From Haemaphysalis longicornis (Eukaryota > Arthropoda > Arachnida > Ixodida > Ixodidae), in contig CM023457.1 in assembly GCA_013339765.2 (NCBI GenBank), forward strand, positions 75,465,819 through 75,529,818: a DNA stretch of 64,000 nucleotides. Reading direction: 5' to 3'. The position numbers and the translations under genes were made by a program. Every line of letters begins with the position of its first letter. The stretch's first letter is position 1. Positions 1 through 12,139 of this stretch are shown one piece after another. The notes below the pieces were generated by a model. That model saw nothing but the letters and a program-made list of their open reading frames with translations. It was not told where the DNA came from and made no database searches.

Positions 1-17
1 TTCCCTCGACTGTAACG

Positions 18-201
18 GTGCGGAGTACCTTAGGACCTCCCAATTTCCGTCCGCGTCCATCCGTGCGCACACCACCATCAAGCGATTTAGGGATTAATCA
101 AAGTGCAACTCACGGCTCAAATCGAATGGACGGTCGGGGCGCAAATCGGATGTCACTCGGGGCGCAACTTGGATGTCATTTCGAATCCCCGTACTCCGCA
201 C
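18..201. repeat. MITE with TIR GTGCGGAGTAC
   Basis: GTGCGGAGTAC at 18-28 and GTACTCCGCAC at 191-201 form perfect 11-bp inverted ends. The interior and flanks (to about 245) match 33743-33990 closely, so the mobile unit may extend beyond these ends. Confidence 0.6.
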
Positions 202-310
202 CCTCGCCATCATCCACGGAGTGGAGATGCTGCCATTTTTTTTCTCTTCACTTCACCCGCGATAATTTATCATCATCATCGTCACGGAAAGTGGGCATTC
301 CTGCAGGGCG

Positions 311-2730
311 TATAGGCGTACTACGGCATCAGTGAGGGCACTAAAGAAAGAGCTTGTTAAAAAGTGGCGTTGAAACGTGATATGAATTCACGCTGTCAGA
401 AGACATGGCGCGCAAACAGTGCGACGAGCTATCGCGGGTCAGAAGAGCGGGTATTTCTCTCCTGTCCTGCGCCGTTTCTTGGTTCTGGTTAAGTATGTTG
501 ATAAACGGTGCGGCGACATCTGTTGTGCGCGCGATGTTCTCGTCAATCCGCCCCTCAGGGCTTCAACGCGGACCCTCAACATGTCAACGCGAACAGAAAT
601 CGACGCTGAACATTTGGGTGGAGCTTTGACGTTAGCGTGCTTCCCTCCAGTGCCGTCGTATACGGCTGTGTTATTTGATGCATCCATCTGCTGGGCGAAA
701 GCTTAAAGTTTCTGACATGCATATGCGAAAAGGAACTCCCTTGTACCAAGCGCTTCGGGGCACGCACTGCTCGACACCACCCCTTTCCACAAAGTGCGTG
801 TGCGTACTTACGCAACGTATGTACGATCATATATCTCATATATATAAGAAAACGAAGGGACAGACTCCGCACAGGCCATAGCTTTATGTGCTTATTTCAC
901 GCTAAAAGAACGTCCAGACGTACCGGTCGTTGGCTACTGACGGCAGAGGTCATCGCGCTAATATTGTGGCGAGGTATGTTGGCGCCGCAGCCAATGGGAA
1001 TTGGTGATTCGGCCCCTAATCTAAGTACTGGATGGGTTGGTTGACTACGTTCTGCAAGCATTAGAGATTTCAAAAAAAGTTGAAAAAAGTGTTACAGGGT
1101 CTCTTTAACCGAAAATTACCCAGCAAACCTAATCCCAAGATTTGAGGACCTACAGCACGTCACCATTATCCCGCGAGTTCTCGATTTCCTCAGCAAAATG
1201 CAACTAAAGTGAACGACAAATCGCATACCGCTGCAATCCAGCCAGTCAGGTCTAAAGCTAAATAATGTCGTTTTGTTCAAGATCATTCAGAGAAAAAAAA
1301 AAAAACAATTGTTATAATTCCTATTTTTAAGGCTTCACGAAGTATACTGATTAGCTTTTGATGGATCTTTTTACAAAATTTACGCGCTGATCGCTTAAGT
1401 CGGTTAAAGTAAAAAGATGAAAGAGCAGAGAAGAAGAGAAGAGAGAGTATAATCATGAAGGAGAAGTATACGATAGCTTGATGGACTAGAGAATTAGACG
1501 CTGAGAAGGAGCGAGAAAGAAGAAGAGAGAGAGAGAATAAACATTTAATAGAGCAAACGGTGGTTGTTGAGCCGTCACTCGGTGAGGTTAAGGTCGCTGG
1601 CCAGCCCTGGCACGGGTGACCAGAAAGATCTGGTCAGCGTGACGGGAGCTGGTCAGCAGGCCTCCCACTGCTCTGGGGAAGGTCTGGGATTGGGGGTAAG
1701 CGATGGGGTGTTTTGACAGGCCCACATCATGTGGTAGGTAGTATTAAGTGGTAGCGCTTTTTCTTGCACCCTTCTTGTTCTTTCACTCCGTTCTACACGT
1801 CATCTCACAAGTTGCCAAAAACAGCTCGTCTAATTAGACACCCGTTTGGAATTTGCGAACACTGGGAGAAAACCGTGCAACGACGGCACGCACAACCGAA
1901 ATTCTCCCGGGCACAAGTCGCTCTTTCAAAACGCGCCTAGCGGGTTCGGCTTTGACGCGCAGCTTAAGAGCTGCGCAGAGAAACCAATTTGGACTACATG
2001 TCGTACGGGGAAGCGAAGTTGACACACGAGCCTTGCAGCAGAGACAACTTATTATGCGAGATTTTTAGTTCCTCAACAAACCAGCGATGGAACATGATGA
2101 CGAAGATGATTGTGTTGTTGTGGAAGCGGTGATGGTGATGTCTAAGTGCTTCTTAGGATCGCGGTGATGGCGAATATCGTCTCTCCTGTGCGGGTTGAAT
2201 ACTAAGGTTCATAATTCTTTTCAGAGTTATACGCTCAAACCGACTGTTGCTGTGAAGACCATGCAACCGCATCTTCACTGGCTTTCTTTTTTCACCGGGA
2301 CTTTAGCTACCCCGTGCTAATTTCTCCTGCATACCTGTCACAACAGAAGGTGCGGGAATTTCTCTTTGTTTCATAAGTGGATAAGTATACTTCGCCATTC
2401 CTGTGCGAGTCCGTTCAATCGCTTTCGGAATCTTCTGCAACAGCAATAGGAAAGGCCTCAATCCTGTTGCTAAACATTTGCCTGACATAGTCCTTTGTTC
2501 CTCACGTAGGCAAGTCATGAGAGCGTCCCTCTAGTGTTCAGCCCGGTAAAAATTTTAATCTGATTATCTCGTTTGTGCGGGCCTCCACGGAAGCCCATGG
2601 ACTTTTTTGATTGTTTGCCTTCCGCTCATCTGAACATCTGCGCTTCTTTCAACTTAGGCTTAACGGGGCCAACAGACCGCTTGCGCTCCTCGAACGTTTT
2701 AATTTTGTCATCAGCTTTCCGGTCCTAGTG
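311..2730. other. no recognisable feature
   Basis: I see no long conserved frame, RNA gene or TIR element here. There is an A run at 1291-1304 and GA-rich sequence around 1420-1540. The short open frames do not resemble known proteins. Confidence 0.5.
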
Positions 2731-4198
2731 CTAGTGCACTCACCTTGTCCATTCCTTATCACCTAAGTTTCTATGCCTCTCCTCAAAACATTCAACTTTG
2801 CGCTTCATTAAACTCAAAACAGGCCCAACTATATCGCCACACACTGTCTCAATCTGTATTTGGCTACCATGCCGTTGGCTACTATCCCAAAGCTTGCCAT
2901 ACCATTACATTAACGTGCAAGCAACATCTCTGTACCTACCCAACGACGACAACTCATGCCATCTGATTTCCCGCCTTGGACTCTATCACCCCTATGCATA
3001 AAATTAAACATACCTGGACTCACATCAAAAAAAGTTATGCCTCAGATATGCCTCCTTCAACTAACACTTGCCCATATAAGTGACCAATACTCTCGTATGA
3101 CCCACATTTTTACTGATGGATCATCTACTCCTGACTGCAGTTCTTCTGGGCTCTTCATTTCATCCACCGGCCAAGCAGTCTCATACCGTCTTGAGCGCCC
3201 AACATCATCTACATCTGCTGAGCTTCATGCCATCAAACAAGCACTTCGCTACATTCTCCGCCAGCAGCCAGCACAGTGGGTAATCATTACGGATTCAAAG
3301 GCAGCACTGCAAACTCTTCGACGTGCCAGCTGCTTCAGCATTCACGAACATATATCCCGCGATGTCTCTTACCTAAATCATCTAGTTTGTGTCGCCGGAC
3401 ACCGCGTGATACTGCAGTGGATCCCTGCCCACTGTGGCATCATAGGCAATGAAAAAGCAGATGAGGCTGCCAAGAGAGGATTGCAACTGCGGAACCTGAG
3501 GAACATTTTCTTCACGAAGCACGATGCCTCTAGGCTAGCAAAGGAGCTTGTTTTCAGGGAAAGAAGCACCTTCTGGTCTCTCCCGGAAAACCAGCACCCA
3601 TTCCTGCATCATGTCGACCCAACTTTGGCACTGAGGTTACCGGAGCGACTTCCACGTCGGCTAGAGACTTTGCTCCATCGCTTACGTCTCAACGTGGCGC
3701 TAACACATACCTACCGCTATCGCCTTGGCCTAACCTCGAACCCCTATTGTGACAACTGCGGTTCACCAGAAACCGTCGAGCATATATTACTGGAGTGTCC
3801 TACATACTATCAAGCAAGAAACAACCTCGCACAGAAGATCGAGTGCCTCAACCACAGTTCCTTGACTTTAAAAGCACTTCTGGGACCATGGCCATCTCCC
3901 TCCTCTCAGCGTAAGGTGCTAACCGCATTATTTGAATATCTCAATGACATCGGCGTCGCTGAGCTGATATAGGACCAGACCATTCTTGCACTGTAAAACC
4001 GCCCATAGACTTTTCACGTGTCGCACTGACGGACCCCAACGCACACGCTCCCTCCTTTTTTTTTCACTTTTATTTTCTCCTTTCTTCTCTCCCTTCTACC
4101 TTTCTCCTATTGCAACTTTTTCCCTCCTCCCGTACCCCGCAGAGTAGCATGTCGGCGTTAACATGCCGGCAACCTCTCTGCTTTCCTCTAATAAAGAG
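2731..4198 (+). mobile_element. 5'-truncated non-LTR retrotransposon (LINE) with RNase H
   Basis: This is the 3' half of a LINE of the I/R1/Jockey-type group. It covers the end of ORF2 and a 3' UTR ending in AATAAA near 4190, followed directly by a (CT)n tract. Upstream reading frames around 2745-2960 look like frame-shifted ORF2 linker sequence. Confidence 0.8.
2956..3972 (+). CDS. LINE ORF2 C-terminus: RNase H domain plus CCHC knuckle
   Basis: This 338-residue open frame lies within the LINE. The RNase H active-site residues are all visible: D54 in IFTDGS, E89 in SSTSAELHAIKQ, D113 in ITDSKAAL and D169 in NEKADEAAK, with the conserved QWIPAHCGIIGNE. A CX2CX7HX4C knuckle follows (C265, C268, H276, C281). 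The reverse transcriptase is missing, so the copy cannot move on its own. The listed start is only the first ATG after the truncation and the natural ORF began upstream. Confidence 0.85.
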   Translation: MPSDFPPWTLSPLCIKLNIPGLTSKKVMPQICLLQLTLAHISDQYSRMTHIFTDGSSTPDCSSSGLFISSTGQAVSYRLERPTSSTSAELHAIKQALRYILRQQPAQWVIITDSKAALQTLRRASCFSIHEHISRDVSYLNHLVCVAGHRVILQWIPAHCGIIGNEKADEAAKRGLQLRNLRNIFFTKHDASRLAKELVFRERSTFWSLPENQHPFLHHVDPTLALRLPERLPRRLETLLHRLRLNVALTHTYRYRLGLTSNPYCDNCGSPETVEHILLECPTYYQARNNLAQKIECLNHSSLTLKALLGPWPSPSSQRKVLTALFEYLNDIGVAELI

Positions 4199-4259
<61 letters not shown>

Positions 4260-4294
4260 CTCTCCTCCTCTCTCTCCCTCCCCCCCCCCCCCCC
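4198..4294. repeat. (CT)n microsatellite with C run
   Basis: This is near-pure CT repeat ending in a run of about 16 C, directly after the LINE polyadenylation signal. Confidence 0.9.
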
Positions 4295-4594
4295 GGAGAA
4301 TACAGGCTCCCAGGCAGCTGTGTTGCTAAGGCATCGGAGCCGTGCGTTTTTCACTTTCGTTGTAACTTTTTAGAAAATGGTTACCTTCACTCGAATACTT
4401 CATGACGTCTTCTCTCTTTCCTTTACGTACCCAGTGCTACAACCTTGGCGCTGGGCGAAAGGGTAAAGGATTATTTATTGTAGGATGAACTGTGCTTAGC
4501 GGGTCCTTGCAAGGTCTGCGCGAAGGCTACTTGAGTAGCGAGCGCTTGGAACCACATCGGAGAACCACTGCTGCTCCAGTGAACCGTGAACTTT

Positions 4595-4830
4595 GATTGA
4601 TTGTAGGGTTTAACGCGCCGACGCAACGCAGGCGATGAGGCGCGCCGTAGTGGAGGGCTCCGGATTAATTTTGACCACCTGGGGATATGTTCAACGTGCG
4701 CCTAAGTCTCGTACACACGGGCGTTTTTGCTTTTCGCCTCCATCAGAAAAGCGGCCGCCGCGGCCGGGAATCGAACCCGCGACCTCGTGCTCAGCAGCGC
4801 AACGCCTTAGCCACTGAGCCACCGCGGCGG
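4595..4830 (-). mobile_element. tRNA-derived SINE (Ruka-like), full length
   Basis: On the minus strand there is a tRNA-like head (box A TGGCTCAGTGGCTAAGGCG, box B GGTTCGATTCCC-like), the family body and a CAATCAATC-type tail. It is bounded by a perfect 16-bp target-site duplication, GTGAACCGTGAACTTT (4579-4594 and 4831-4846), proof of retrotransposition. Confidence 0.92.
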
Positions 4831-4846
4831 GTGAACCGTGAACTTT

Positions 4847-5333
4847 CACTGCCGGTATAACCCGCGGTTACGGTGACTGCGAGGGAGAACGTTCTTTTAA
4901 AGACGACAGCCTTTCTTGAGAAACTTAAACGCGAAAGTGTTGGCCTGTCTGTCTGTCTGTCTGTCCCTCGATTGAGCCGTCCGGCCAAAAGATAAAGGAA
5001 TTTGATACGAGAAGTTTATATAGGCAAAGTCTTTCAAAACCCCTAAATATCGTTCCACAGTTCTTGTCAGCGTTCTCGAGCAAAAAAGAACAAGGCATTA
5101 GTATATAGCTGATACTAGGTAGTGTGTTTTCATTGCAAATAGATGTGGGCTTGATATTTGCGATAGTATATAAAAGAAATATGTGTTGTAAACAATATTT
5201 TCGCGCAAAAATACAAAGCGAGCCCGCGCCCGTGCGTAGACCTCGTGGCGGCATTCCAAGCAACAAAAGGTTCCAACAAGTGGTGCTCGAGCAGTGGAAC
5301 GCCGGAAAATTGAATTGACTTTAGCAAACCTCC
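4847..5333. other. no gene; short (CTGT)n run
   Basis: CTGT repeats lie around 4944-4965. Nothing else is recognisable. Confidence 0.5.
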
Positions 5334-5373
5334 TCAGAGAGAGAGAGAGAGAGGGGAGGAGAGAGATAGAGGA

Positions 5374-5429
<56 letters not shown>

Positions 5430-5441
5430 AGGAGGGAGGAG
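5334..5441. repeat. (GA)n microsatellite
   Basis: This is an interrupted GA/GGA tract of about 108 bp. Confidence 0.9.
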
Positions 5442-6040
5442 GGGAGTCGTTTACATAGAGTTAATACTAGTCGTTTACGTGGCAGGAGCGGCAGAAGACT
5501 GTCGTCTTTCGGCGACATTTGCAGCGATCTGAGCTGATATGTGGACAATTCTTCATTTCCACTCGTTGCTTCCTGTGCAAACAAAGATCCTGCGAAGATA
5601 CGCACCCTCCTCGTCTTGCCGTGTCCGCCTTCTGCCCGCAGCCGCGGCAAGCGATGCATCACGCGAAGGCCGAAGCACGCGGCTTCTTTCCAGGCGGTCG
5701 CTTCTTGAGGCGTGACCGAGGCTGCGGCTCTGCCGACAAAACTGCGCAGCCGAGAACCTGTGCTCGGCCGCTTTCATTTTAATGACGAGTCGAGTGATTA
5801 GCCGCCGCCTCTGCGGCGAGTCAGGAGAACAAAGGCCCACGCATCCGTGGCCTTATTTCGTTTCTCAGGGCTGCATCTCGTCCTTGCTATGGCGCTGTTC
5901 ACTTTGTATAGTGGTGCCGTGTACGATCAACTGTCGTGCGGAGCTTCCCCGTTCAACGAAATCATTTTAACAGCAGAGCTGTTTGAGCTGGAGCTTGGGT
6001 CGGTGGCGCTCGCAAAAAAAAAAAGAAACAAAAAAAGGAG
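5442..6040. other. CpG-richer stretch, no gene recognised
   Basis: Local GC rises around 5600-5800. Open frames exist on both strands but none resembles a known protein. Confidence 0.4.
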
Positions 6041-6175
6041 CCTCTCTCTCTCTCTCTCTCCACACGCACACACGCACCACGCACACACACGCACGCACGC
6101 ACGCGCACACACGCACGCACGCCGCCACACACGCACATGCACACGCGCACGCACGCACGCACGCGCGCGCGCAAT
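6041..6175. repeat. (CT)n then (CA/CGCA)n microsatellite
   Basis: The CT repeats are followed by ACGC/ACAC repeats ending in CGCGCGCG, which could adopt Z-DNA. Confidence 0.9.
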
Positions 6176-6596
6176 GTGTATATGTGCGCTATTTGTATGT
6201 GTGCTAAAATCATTTTCTGCTTCATTTTTCGCTGACGAAGATACGGCGCCCTTTACCGAGCAAGAATTACACTCCCCGACTCCCGTTCAACAGCTGTAGA
6301 CAACTACTATTGCCCATCTTTCGCCTTCATGTTATCTGCGTTGGGACTCAAGTGATACGCGACCAGTTTATAGAAAGCTCCCTGGAACGGAATTCGCAAA
6401 TAAGCTCAGTTTCGTGCGAACAGGGACGAAAACGCGCTACTCTGATGTTATCGTGGCTGTTTTGCTGTTATGTCTCGTCATAGGCGCGGACGTCTTGAAA
6501 GGTGCAGGACACTTCATAGCGCTCGGAGGGGCACTTAAGCACTTGCGTCTGCGTTTACTTCAGCCTGCGCGTTTTCGCATTCGTATACGCGTGCGT

Positions 6597-6646
6597 GTGA
6601 GTCGTCTGTTTCTACAAGTACGTGAGTCGTCTGTTTCTACAAGTAC
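6597..6646. repeat. 25-bp tandem duplication
   Basis: The 25-base unit beginning GTGAGTCGTCTGTTTCTACA occurs twice head-to-tail (6597-6621, 6622-6646) without a mismatch. Confidence 0.85.
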
Positions 6647-6964
6647 ATCATTCCGAAGGCGTGCCTTCACTAGTCGTCTGGTGGCAGTCGTCGGTTTTAG
6701 TGGCTGGAGTGTCTCGGAGTTCACCCTCGTATGCCTAGGCTTCGGAATGCCAATCCTTAAAGTTGTTCGCATAGTTTCCGAAATAGCCCCTTCCGAAATA
6801 GTCACGGTTATTTCGTTTAGCCCGTTTTAACTGCGGTATGCATTCTTAAGAAGGCATCGATTAAAGGTTTTGTAGGTGTAAGACTAAGTCCTCCTGCAGC
6901 GTATGCCTTTAAATAGCGTAACCACAAGGTAAAAAACAAAACGACAACAAAAAAGGGCTAACCG

Positions 6965-7080
6965 ACCAGATTTAGGGGAAATCCCAGGCCGAATTTTTCT
7001 TCGACTGCGAAGTTTCTGAGGAAGCTGTACAGATTTGTAGCCGTACGGCTCCATTGAGGTGGATGTCAAACTTTCCTTCG
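6965..7080 (-). repeat. fragment of the repeat family found at 31370-31690
   Basis: The reverse complement shares the blocks TCCACCTCAATG, GTACAGCTTCCTCAGA, CTTCGCAGT and GGGATTTCCCCTAAAT with the tRNA-headed repeat at 31370-31690. It lacks the tRNA-like part. Confidence 0.5.
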
Positions 7081-8828
7081 CAAAAAAGGGCTAAGTGTGT
7101 GCTGGCTTCACTGCAAAGGGTGCCTAAACGTTTAAGAATTACCATTGTTCGCGATTTTCTGCCCAAAGATCTTACTTCTGCATAAGTGGCGGGATGATGT
7201 GGCGCCAGCTAGGGTTGGTGTCGAACCCTAAGTTCGTGCGGAAGACTATACTCGGTTACAACTCAAGAACGGCACCGCCTCATGTAGGGTATCACTCCGT
7301 CAAAGGCGCCGTACCCGTGACGTCAGTGCGCGCGCGTTTTGAAAGGGTTTGCTAATGAATGCGTGAGATATCGTCTGCCTTGTCTCACGCAGTTTGTTTG
7401 TCGTCACTGGAGTCGTTTATAAGCATATTAAGTCAAAAAAATTACGGGAAACGGCTCACGCCATGTTCAAAATATTCCCAGTAACGCCCTACTTGTGCCG
7501 CGCGGAGAAACATCCGGCTACGGTGATAAGGCACAGGCGGCAACTTCCGGTGCCGTTCTTAAGTAGTCACCGAGTATAGTTGGGGGTCCGCAGCTTCCTC
7601 CGAAGGGTTCGATATATTCGTTGCGGGGACACATTGATGCCATACTGAAAGAGAAACACTGGTTTTACACAGGTAACGTGCACTTAGGTATGGTATTTTT
7701 TTCGGCACCTTCAACGATAAGGATCCCCAGAATGACAGGGAAGCGAGGTTTCGTCGGCCCCTGATGTAGGATAAGGGGAGAGCTCTCTGTTTCCTTTTCT
7801 CCATGGCAAAAAAAGCCGCGTTCAAAGGCAAAAACTCCGCTTCCAACGCACACAATTTCCCGCACGCGTCCCGCAGAGCGCAAGAAGGCTGTCGCAGGTA
7901 CAAAAGAGTGAAATTTAGCTACAATAACACATATAGCTTGAGCAATACCTTTTCGTACACCCGCACGATCTGCCTTTCGAACTCGGTTATTTTGGCAATT
8001 ATCCCAACTCAACTGGGGTCCCTACAGAAAGGCTTTTTTAGTGGCTGTATTTTCAATGTGCTTGTTCCAAGCAAAACCCACGAGAGAGAGAGAGAGAGAC
8101 GCTGCGGCAAAACGTTATAATGTCAGCGACCTTAGAACACAGCTCTTCGGTGTCTCCTGTGTTAATTTGCCATGTAGATTATCGTAATACCGCACGTCTC
8201 TCACCTTACGTATCGTCTCACGACCGTCGGCAACAGGCTGGTTCGTAAAAGGAGAAAGCTTGATTCGTGACGCGGGGAACTTGTAGCAAAAGGAGGGTAG
8301 AGTTCTTCTAGAACACTGTATAGTAGATATCCTGTGCATTGTTCCGACAGAAGATATCAGAAGACGGTGTTGCTGAACAAATAACGCGTTGGAAGAATCC
8401 CCCTGTGCTTCTCTCCCACTTCAAGCATTTGCTTTCCATGGGTTATCGCCTCTCGCTTCTCCTTGCTCATCCTTTGAGTTAATTCCCTCCCTCACTCCCC
8501 CTTTTATTTCCCTCGTTCATTTCCCTTTCATTTCCCTCTGCGTATACCTTCCGTGCTTTGTATACTGTTTCGCTGCCCCTGCCTCCTACTGTCCGCAAAA
8601 AATTTACGACTCAGATTGGAGGATGCGAAAACCCAGAAGTTGACGTGCAGACGATGCGGATAAAGGTGGATTGGTATAGGGTCGGTGAGGCAGTCGTACT
8701 TCACCCAGGCCACCCAATCATACTTCGCTTTCTACTCTACGTCTCACTGATGGCGGCCGTTTTGTCACAAAATCACGCTGCAGGAAAGCCAACTTTACAC
8801 AATGGGTGCCGCAGTACACTCCAACTGC
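7081..8828. other. no recognisable feature
   Basis: I see a short GA run at 8083-8100 and no supported gene. Confidence 0.4.
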
Positions 8829-8867
8829 TAGAGTGTACTAGAAGTTTTAAACTTCTAGTACACTCTA
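8829..8867. repeat. near-perfect palindrome, 19-bp arms
   Basis: The arm starting TAGAGTGTACTAGAAG (8829-8847) is followed after one base by its exact reverse complement (8849-8867). Confidence 0.85.
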
Positions 8868-8950
8868 ACCAACTCTGCTACTGCCGCAAGACGACGACGA
8901 CGACGATGATGATGATAAGCGAAGGCACATCAAGCGCCTTAAAACGAACA

Positions 8951-9028
8951 CGCTTCCCGAGGTCGGAATCGAACCTGGGTTCCTCGCGTTACGAAGCTGA
9001 CGTCTATTCTATTGCGCCATTCCGACAG
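8951..9028 (-). repeat. tRNA-like SINE head
   Basis: The reverse complement carries a B-box-like GGTTCGATTCC and an A-box-like TGGCGCAATAGAATAG with tRNA spacing. Poor acceptor pairing argues for a SINE or tRNA pseudogene. Confidence 0.4.
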
Positions 9029-9535
9029 GATCGCAGCAGCTTGGATTTAAAGCGAAACCTCTTGCCTCACTGATGGCGACCGTCCCGTCACCAAAACTCC
9101 CCAATGACAGCGAATGAGTGCCTCACGAAAAAGCTGAGCGTTTCAACCATCGTCGTCACAAAGGGGCGTTTGAATTATTCCGGGTATTTTTCATTGTGTG
9201 AGATGAGATGCGCCTAAAATACGCCTATACTACACGGACAAGTGGCCAAGCCTCTAAGTCAACGAGAAAAAAGCATGATGATGACGTTTTGCTCTCTCCT
9301 TCACATCGTAAGTCACGCAAGCGATGTCCTCTGCGACTCGAATTAATCTTGCCGACAGTAACACGTACCCACGGAGGTGTACGTATTGTACAAATCTTTA
9401 CAGAGAACATAGTAACCTCACCAATTTCGGCCAATCAAAGAGTCCTATCAAATAGATCGATCAATCAAGTGCATCAAGTGCCATTCAAGTGCATCACCTC
9501 TACTCCGCGAAAATTCAGTTTTATCGGTCACAGCA

Positions 9536-10190
9536 TTGTTTGATTATAACTTAGGTATTTCTTTTTTCAAACTACTCAACAACCAATTATGTTTTGAACT
9601 TCTTGACGTAGGTACTTTAGTGAACCATAACACTACTAGATTTGCCTTGAATAATAACTTGTTGTTACCTAAGGTAAAAACTAATTATGGCCAGCAAACA
9701 TTCCATTTTGCCACAATTAATCTATGGAACCGCCTACCACTTAATATTAAATCATCACATTCTATCACCAGCCTTTAAAAAATCTCTAAAAAAATCTTCT
9801 TCTAACCTGATATGTTTCCCTAATTTCTTTGTTTTGCTGGTTTGACTTTCGTCATTGTTTGCACAGTAGTTTTTTGTGTACTTTTGTAAACCGTTAGTAT
9901 TTAATTGTGTATAATGATAATTTGTTTTTTGAATGCCGTGTTTATGTACATAGCTTAAATATTTTAGTAACTTCCATATGAAAACCATGCGCTAACATGT
10001 TCTTGCTTATTTGTTTTCTTCACAATGTTTTATTGCACTTGTTTTCGCTTCCACTTGCCTGCTTCTGTAACGTTTTTTGTGTACTTCATCATCGAGGGTC
10101 CCAGTGCAGTCGCTGACTTCGGGACCCTTGTCTGTAAATTTTCTTTGTAACCGTTTACTTTTTATGAATAAACTTCAACTTCAACTTCAA
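9536..10190 (+). mobile_element. 3' end of a CR1/L2-type LINE
   Basis: An 80-residue frame (9536-9778) ends in TFHFATINLWNRLPLNIKSS, the pattern found at the C-terminus of CR1/L2-group reverse transcriptases. About 400 bp of 3' UTR follow, containing GGGTCCCAGTGCAG and its partial complement GGGACCCTTGTC. The tail is AACTTC repeats and AATAAATAAAT. It is 5'-truncated. Confidence 0.65.
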
Positions 10191-10499
10191 TAAATAAATC
10201 AGTCAATCCACCTAATGCGCAAGCACTACGAAGGCTGATAACAAGAGAGAGTAAATTTTTTATTGAAAAAGGAGAAGAGGTCGGCCTGAGAAATTGATCT
10301 TGGGCCTGCTACTTCCCTCTGGGGGGAGGGTACTGAGGACAGAAAGAGAAAGGAATGAATATGGAAGGTATGGGAAATGACACTGAAAGCAAAAAATGAA
10401 CTAGTACATGCATGTAAAACCAATAAACGTCTCACGTACAACGGGGCGCTGAATCAGATGACTACAGTTCACTTTTTAAGCACATGACTATCATCCATG

Positions 10500-12133
10500 A
10501 AAAAAAAAAAAAAACTGCTCAGACATTCTTTCGCAGTCTGTTCAATCTTTTGTCGCAACCTAGAGGCGAGAATCCAAAAAAGGAGTCACCAAGAAATGTA
10601 AGCAGGGCTTTAACGGCTAGGCTTTGCTTCCTGTTGTTAGCCCACGTGCCCAAAATCTTTTGTTCGGACAGAGGGCGAGTGTCCAAGCGTAGTAAAGCTG
10701 TCTCAAGGTTCATTCGCTCACTGGAGTACTTTGGACAAGCCACTAAGCAAATGTTCGATAGTCTCAGTACAAACCGCACAGAAGGCAGTCTGGGCTGTCC
10801 TCTCGTTCCCGATTGTGTGAAGATACTTCCGAGTCAATTGCTACTCCAAGACGCAGCCTGTGTAGCAATATCTCTTGACTTCGGCGAAGACGAGGAGCAT
10901 GACTGACCCAGAACTTCCACTCTGGATCGAGCTTGTGTAGGCGTTCATGTCGATTCTGCGGGGTCCGACGAATGCAAGGGCTGCAGCTTGTTTCCGTCTC
11001 CATAGGACTATCGCGTTAGCATCCTGCCTTGTGGATCGGTATAGACAGGAGAGTTCCATTGTGGTGTGCCTGCTGTGCTTCTGCATCCGCCAGCTCATTT
11101 CCAGCGATGCCACAGTGACTTGGTATCCACTGAAACACCACCGTGTGGCCCTTTTCATTCAACTCTTTAAACAGGATAGCGACATCAGTGGTCAGCTGAT
11201 CGCACGCGCCTCGCTTCATTGGGTACCTTAGTACCTGCAGCGCTGGTCTGCAGTCACAAAAGATAGCCCACTGCTGTGGCCTTTCACAAGAAATGGTGCG
11301 GAGCGCTTCGCGTAAACCGACCAGTTCTGCTGCGGTAGACGACGTCCTGTAACCAATCTTGAAACGTTGGGTCAGGTCCTCCCAGGCATAACCACTGCCG
11401 CTGCCGACGAAGACGCCGTGACCGAGCCGACAACAAAAACATGTCGCCTCCTCCGTACATTTTCACTGATGTAAAATAGTGAAAGTGTCTTAAGACCGAA
11501 GACGCCATGTGGGATTTTTTTCCGATTCAGGGAATCGACAGCCGCACCTGTAGATCAGGTGCAACCCATAGAGGCCCTTCTGATATTTTGGCGACTGCAA
11601 ATCTGAAGGGAATCAAATGTTGCTGCGCCGAAATACTTCGGGAGTAGTTTGAATTCGGCCGGTCTCTGAAGACACTCGACAGTGGATGACACTCATGTCT
11701 TGTCCCATGTCGGAGGTGCACACGAAGAGGTTCTTGCGCGAGGTAGACTTGAATTGGGCAGACTCGCGCTTCTGCGATCGTTCCACGTGTTGATGTGCAC
11801 CGAGGCAACCCCAAACAGATTCGTTAGGCTTGTGCCTGTGCACTTTGAAGCACGCGTAATGACGATCGCCGAAGGTTTACACAGTATAGGGGCACTGTAT
11901 TGCAAATAGCCAATAAAGAGCGCCTGGTAAAGGCGCAACAGCGATGAAACCGATGGGCCCCATGATTTCCCTGCCATATGTTGAAGGACGTGGGTGAAAC
12001 TTTGTAATTTCCTTCTTAGTGCCGAGACATGTTTTGACCATGACAGATCTCTATCAATTGTCACGCCGAGAAATTTATGATGCGTGACACATGGATAACA
12101 AGAAATCTGTTTGCGTGCTTTGGAGCCTACCAA
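10500..12133 (-). pseudogene. degenerate antisense LINE ORF2 (reverse transcriptase end, RNase H, knuckle)
   Basis: Read on the minus strand, 12133-11693 gives the reverse-transcriptase C-terminal segment HHKFLGVTIDRDLSWSKHV with LLRLYQALFIGYLQY. About 11450-11016 gives an RNase H domain: SSTAAELVGLREALRTI, WAIFCDCRPALQVL and VVFQWIPSHCGIAGNELAD. A CLLC half-knuckle follows near 10770. Frames change between these blocks, and the first RNase H motif is damaged. It resembles the LINE at 2731-4198 in domain order and is a dead copy. Confidence 0.8.
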
Positions 12134-12139
12134 AGTACG

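Noticed and set aside
52..315. Short open frames in the first 900 bases as genes
   Set aside because: They lie in a repeat with a second copy at 33760 and do not resemble proteins.
4070..4405. Ser/Leu-rich or Arg/Glu-rich proteins over CT/GA tracts (also 5321-5662, 5927-6299)
   Set aside because: They are simple translations of microsatellites.
5962..6225. Cysteine-rich repeat protein on the minus strand
   Set aside because: It is a frame through the (CA/CGCA)n tract with no independent support.
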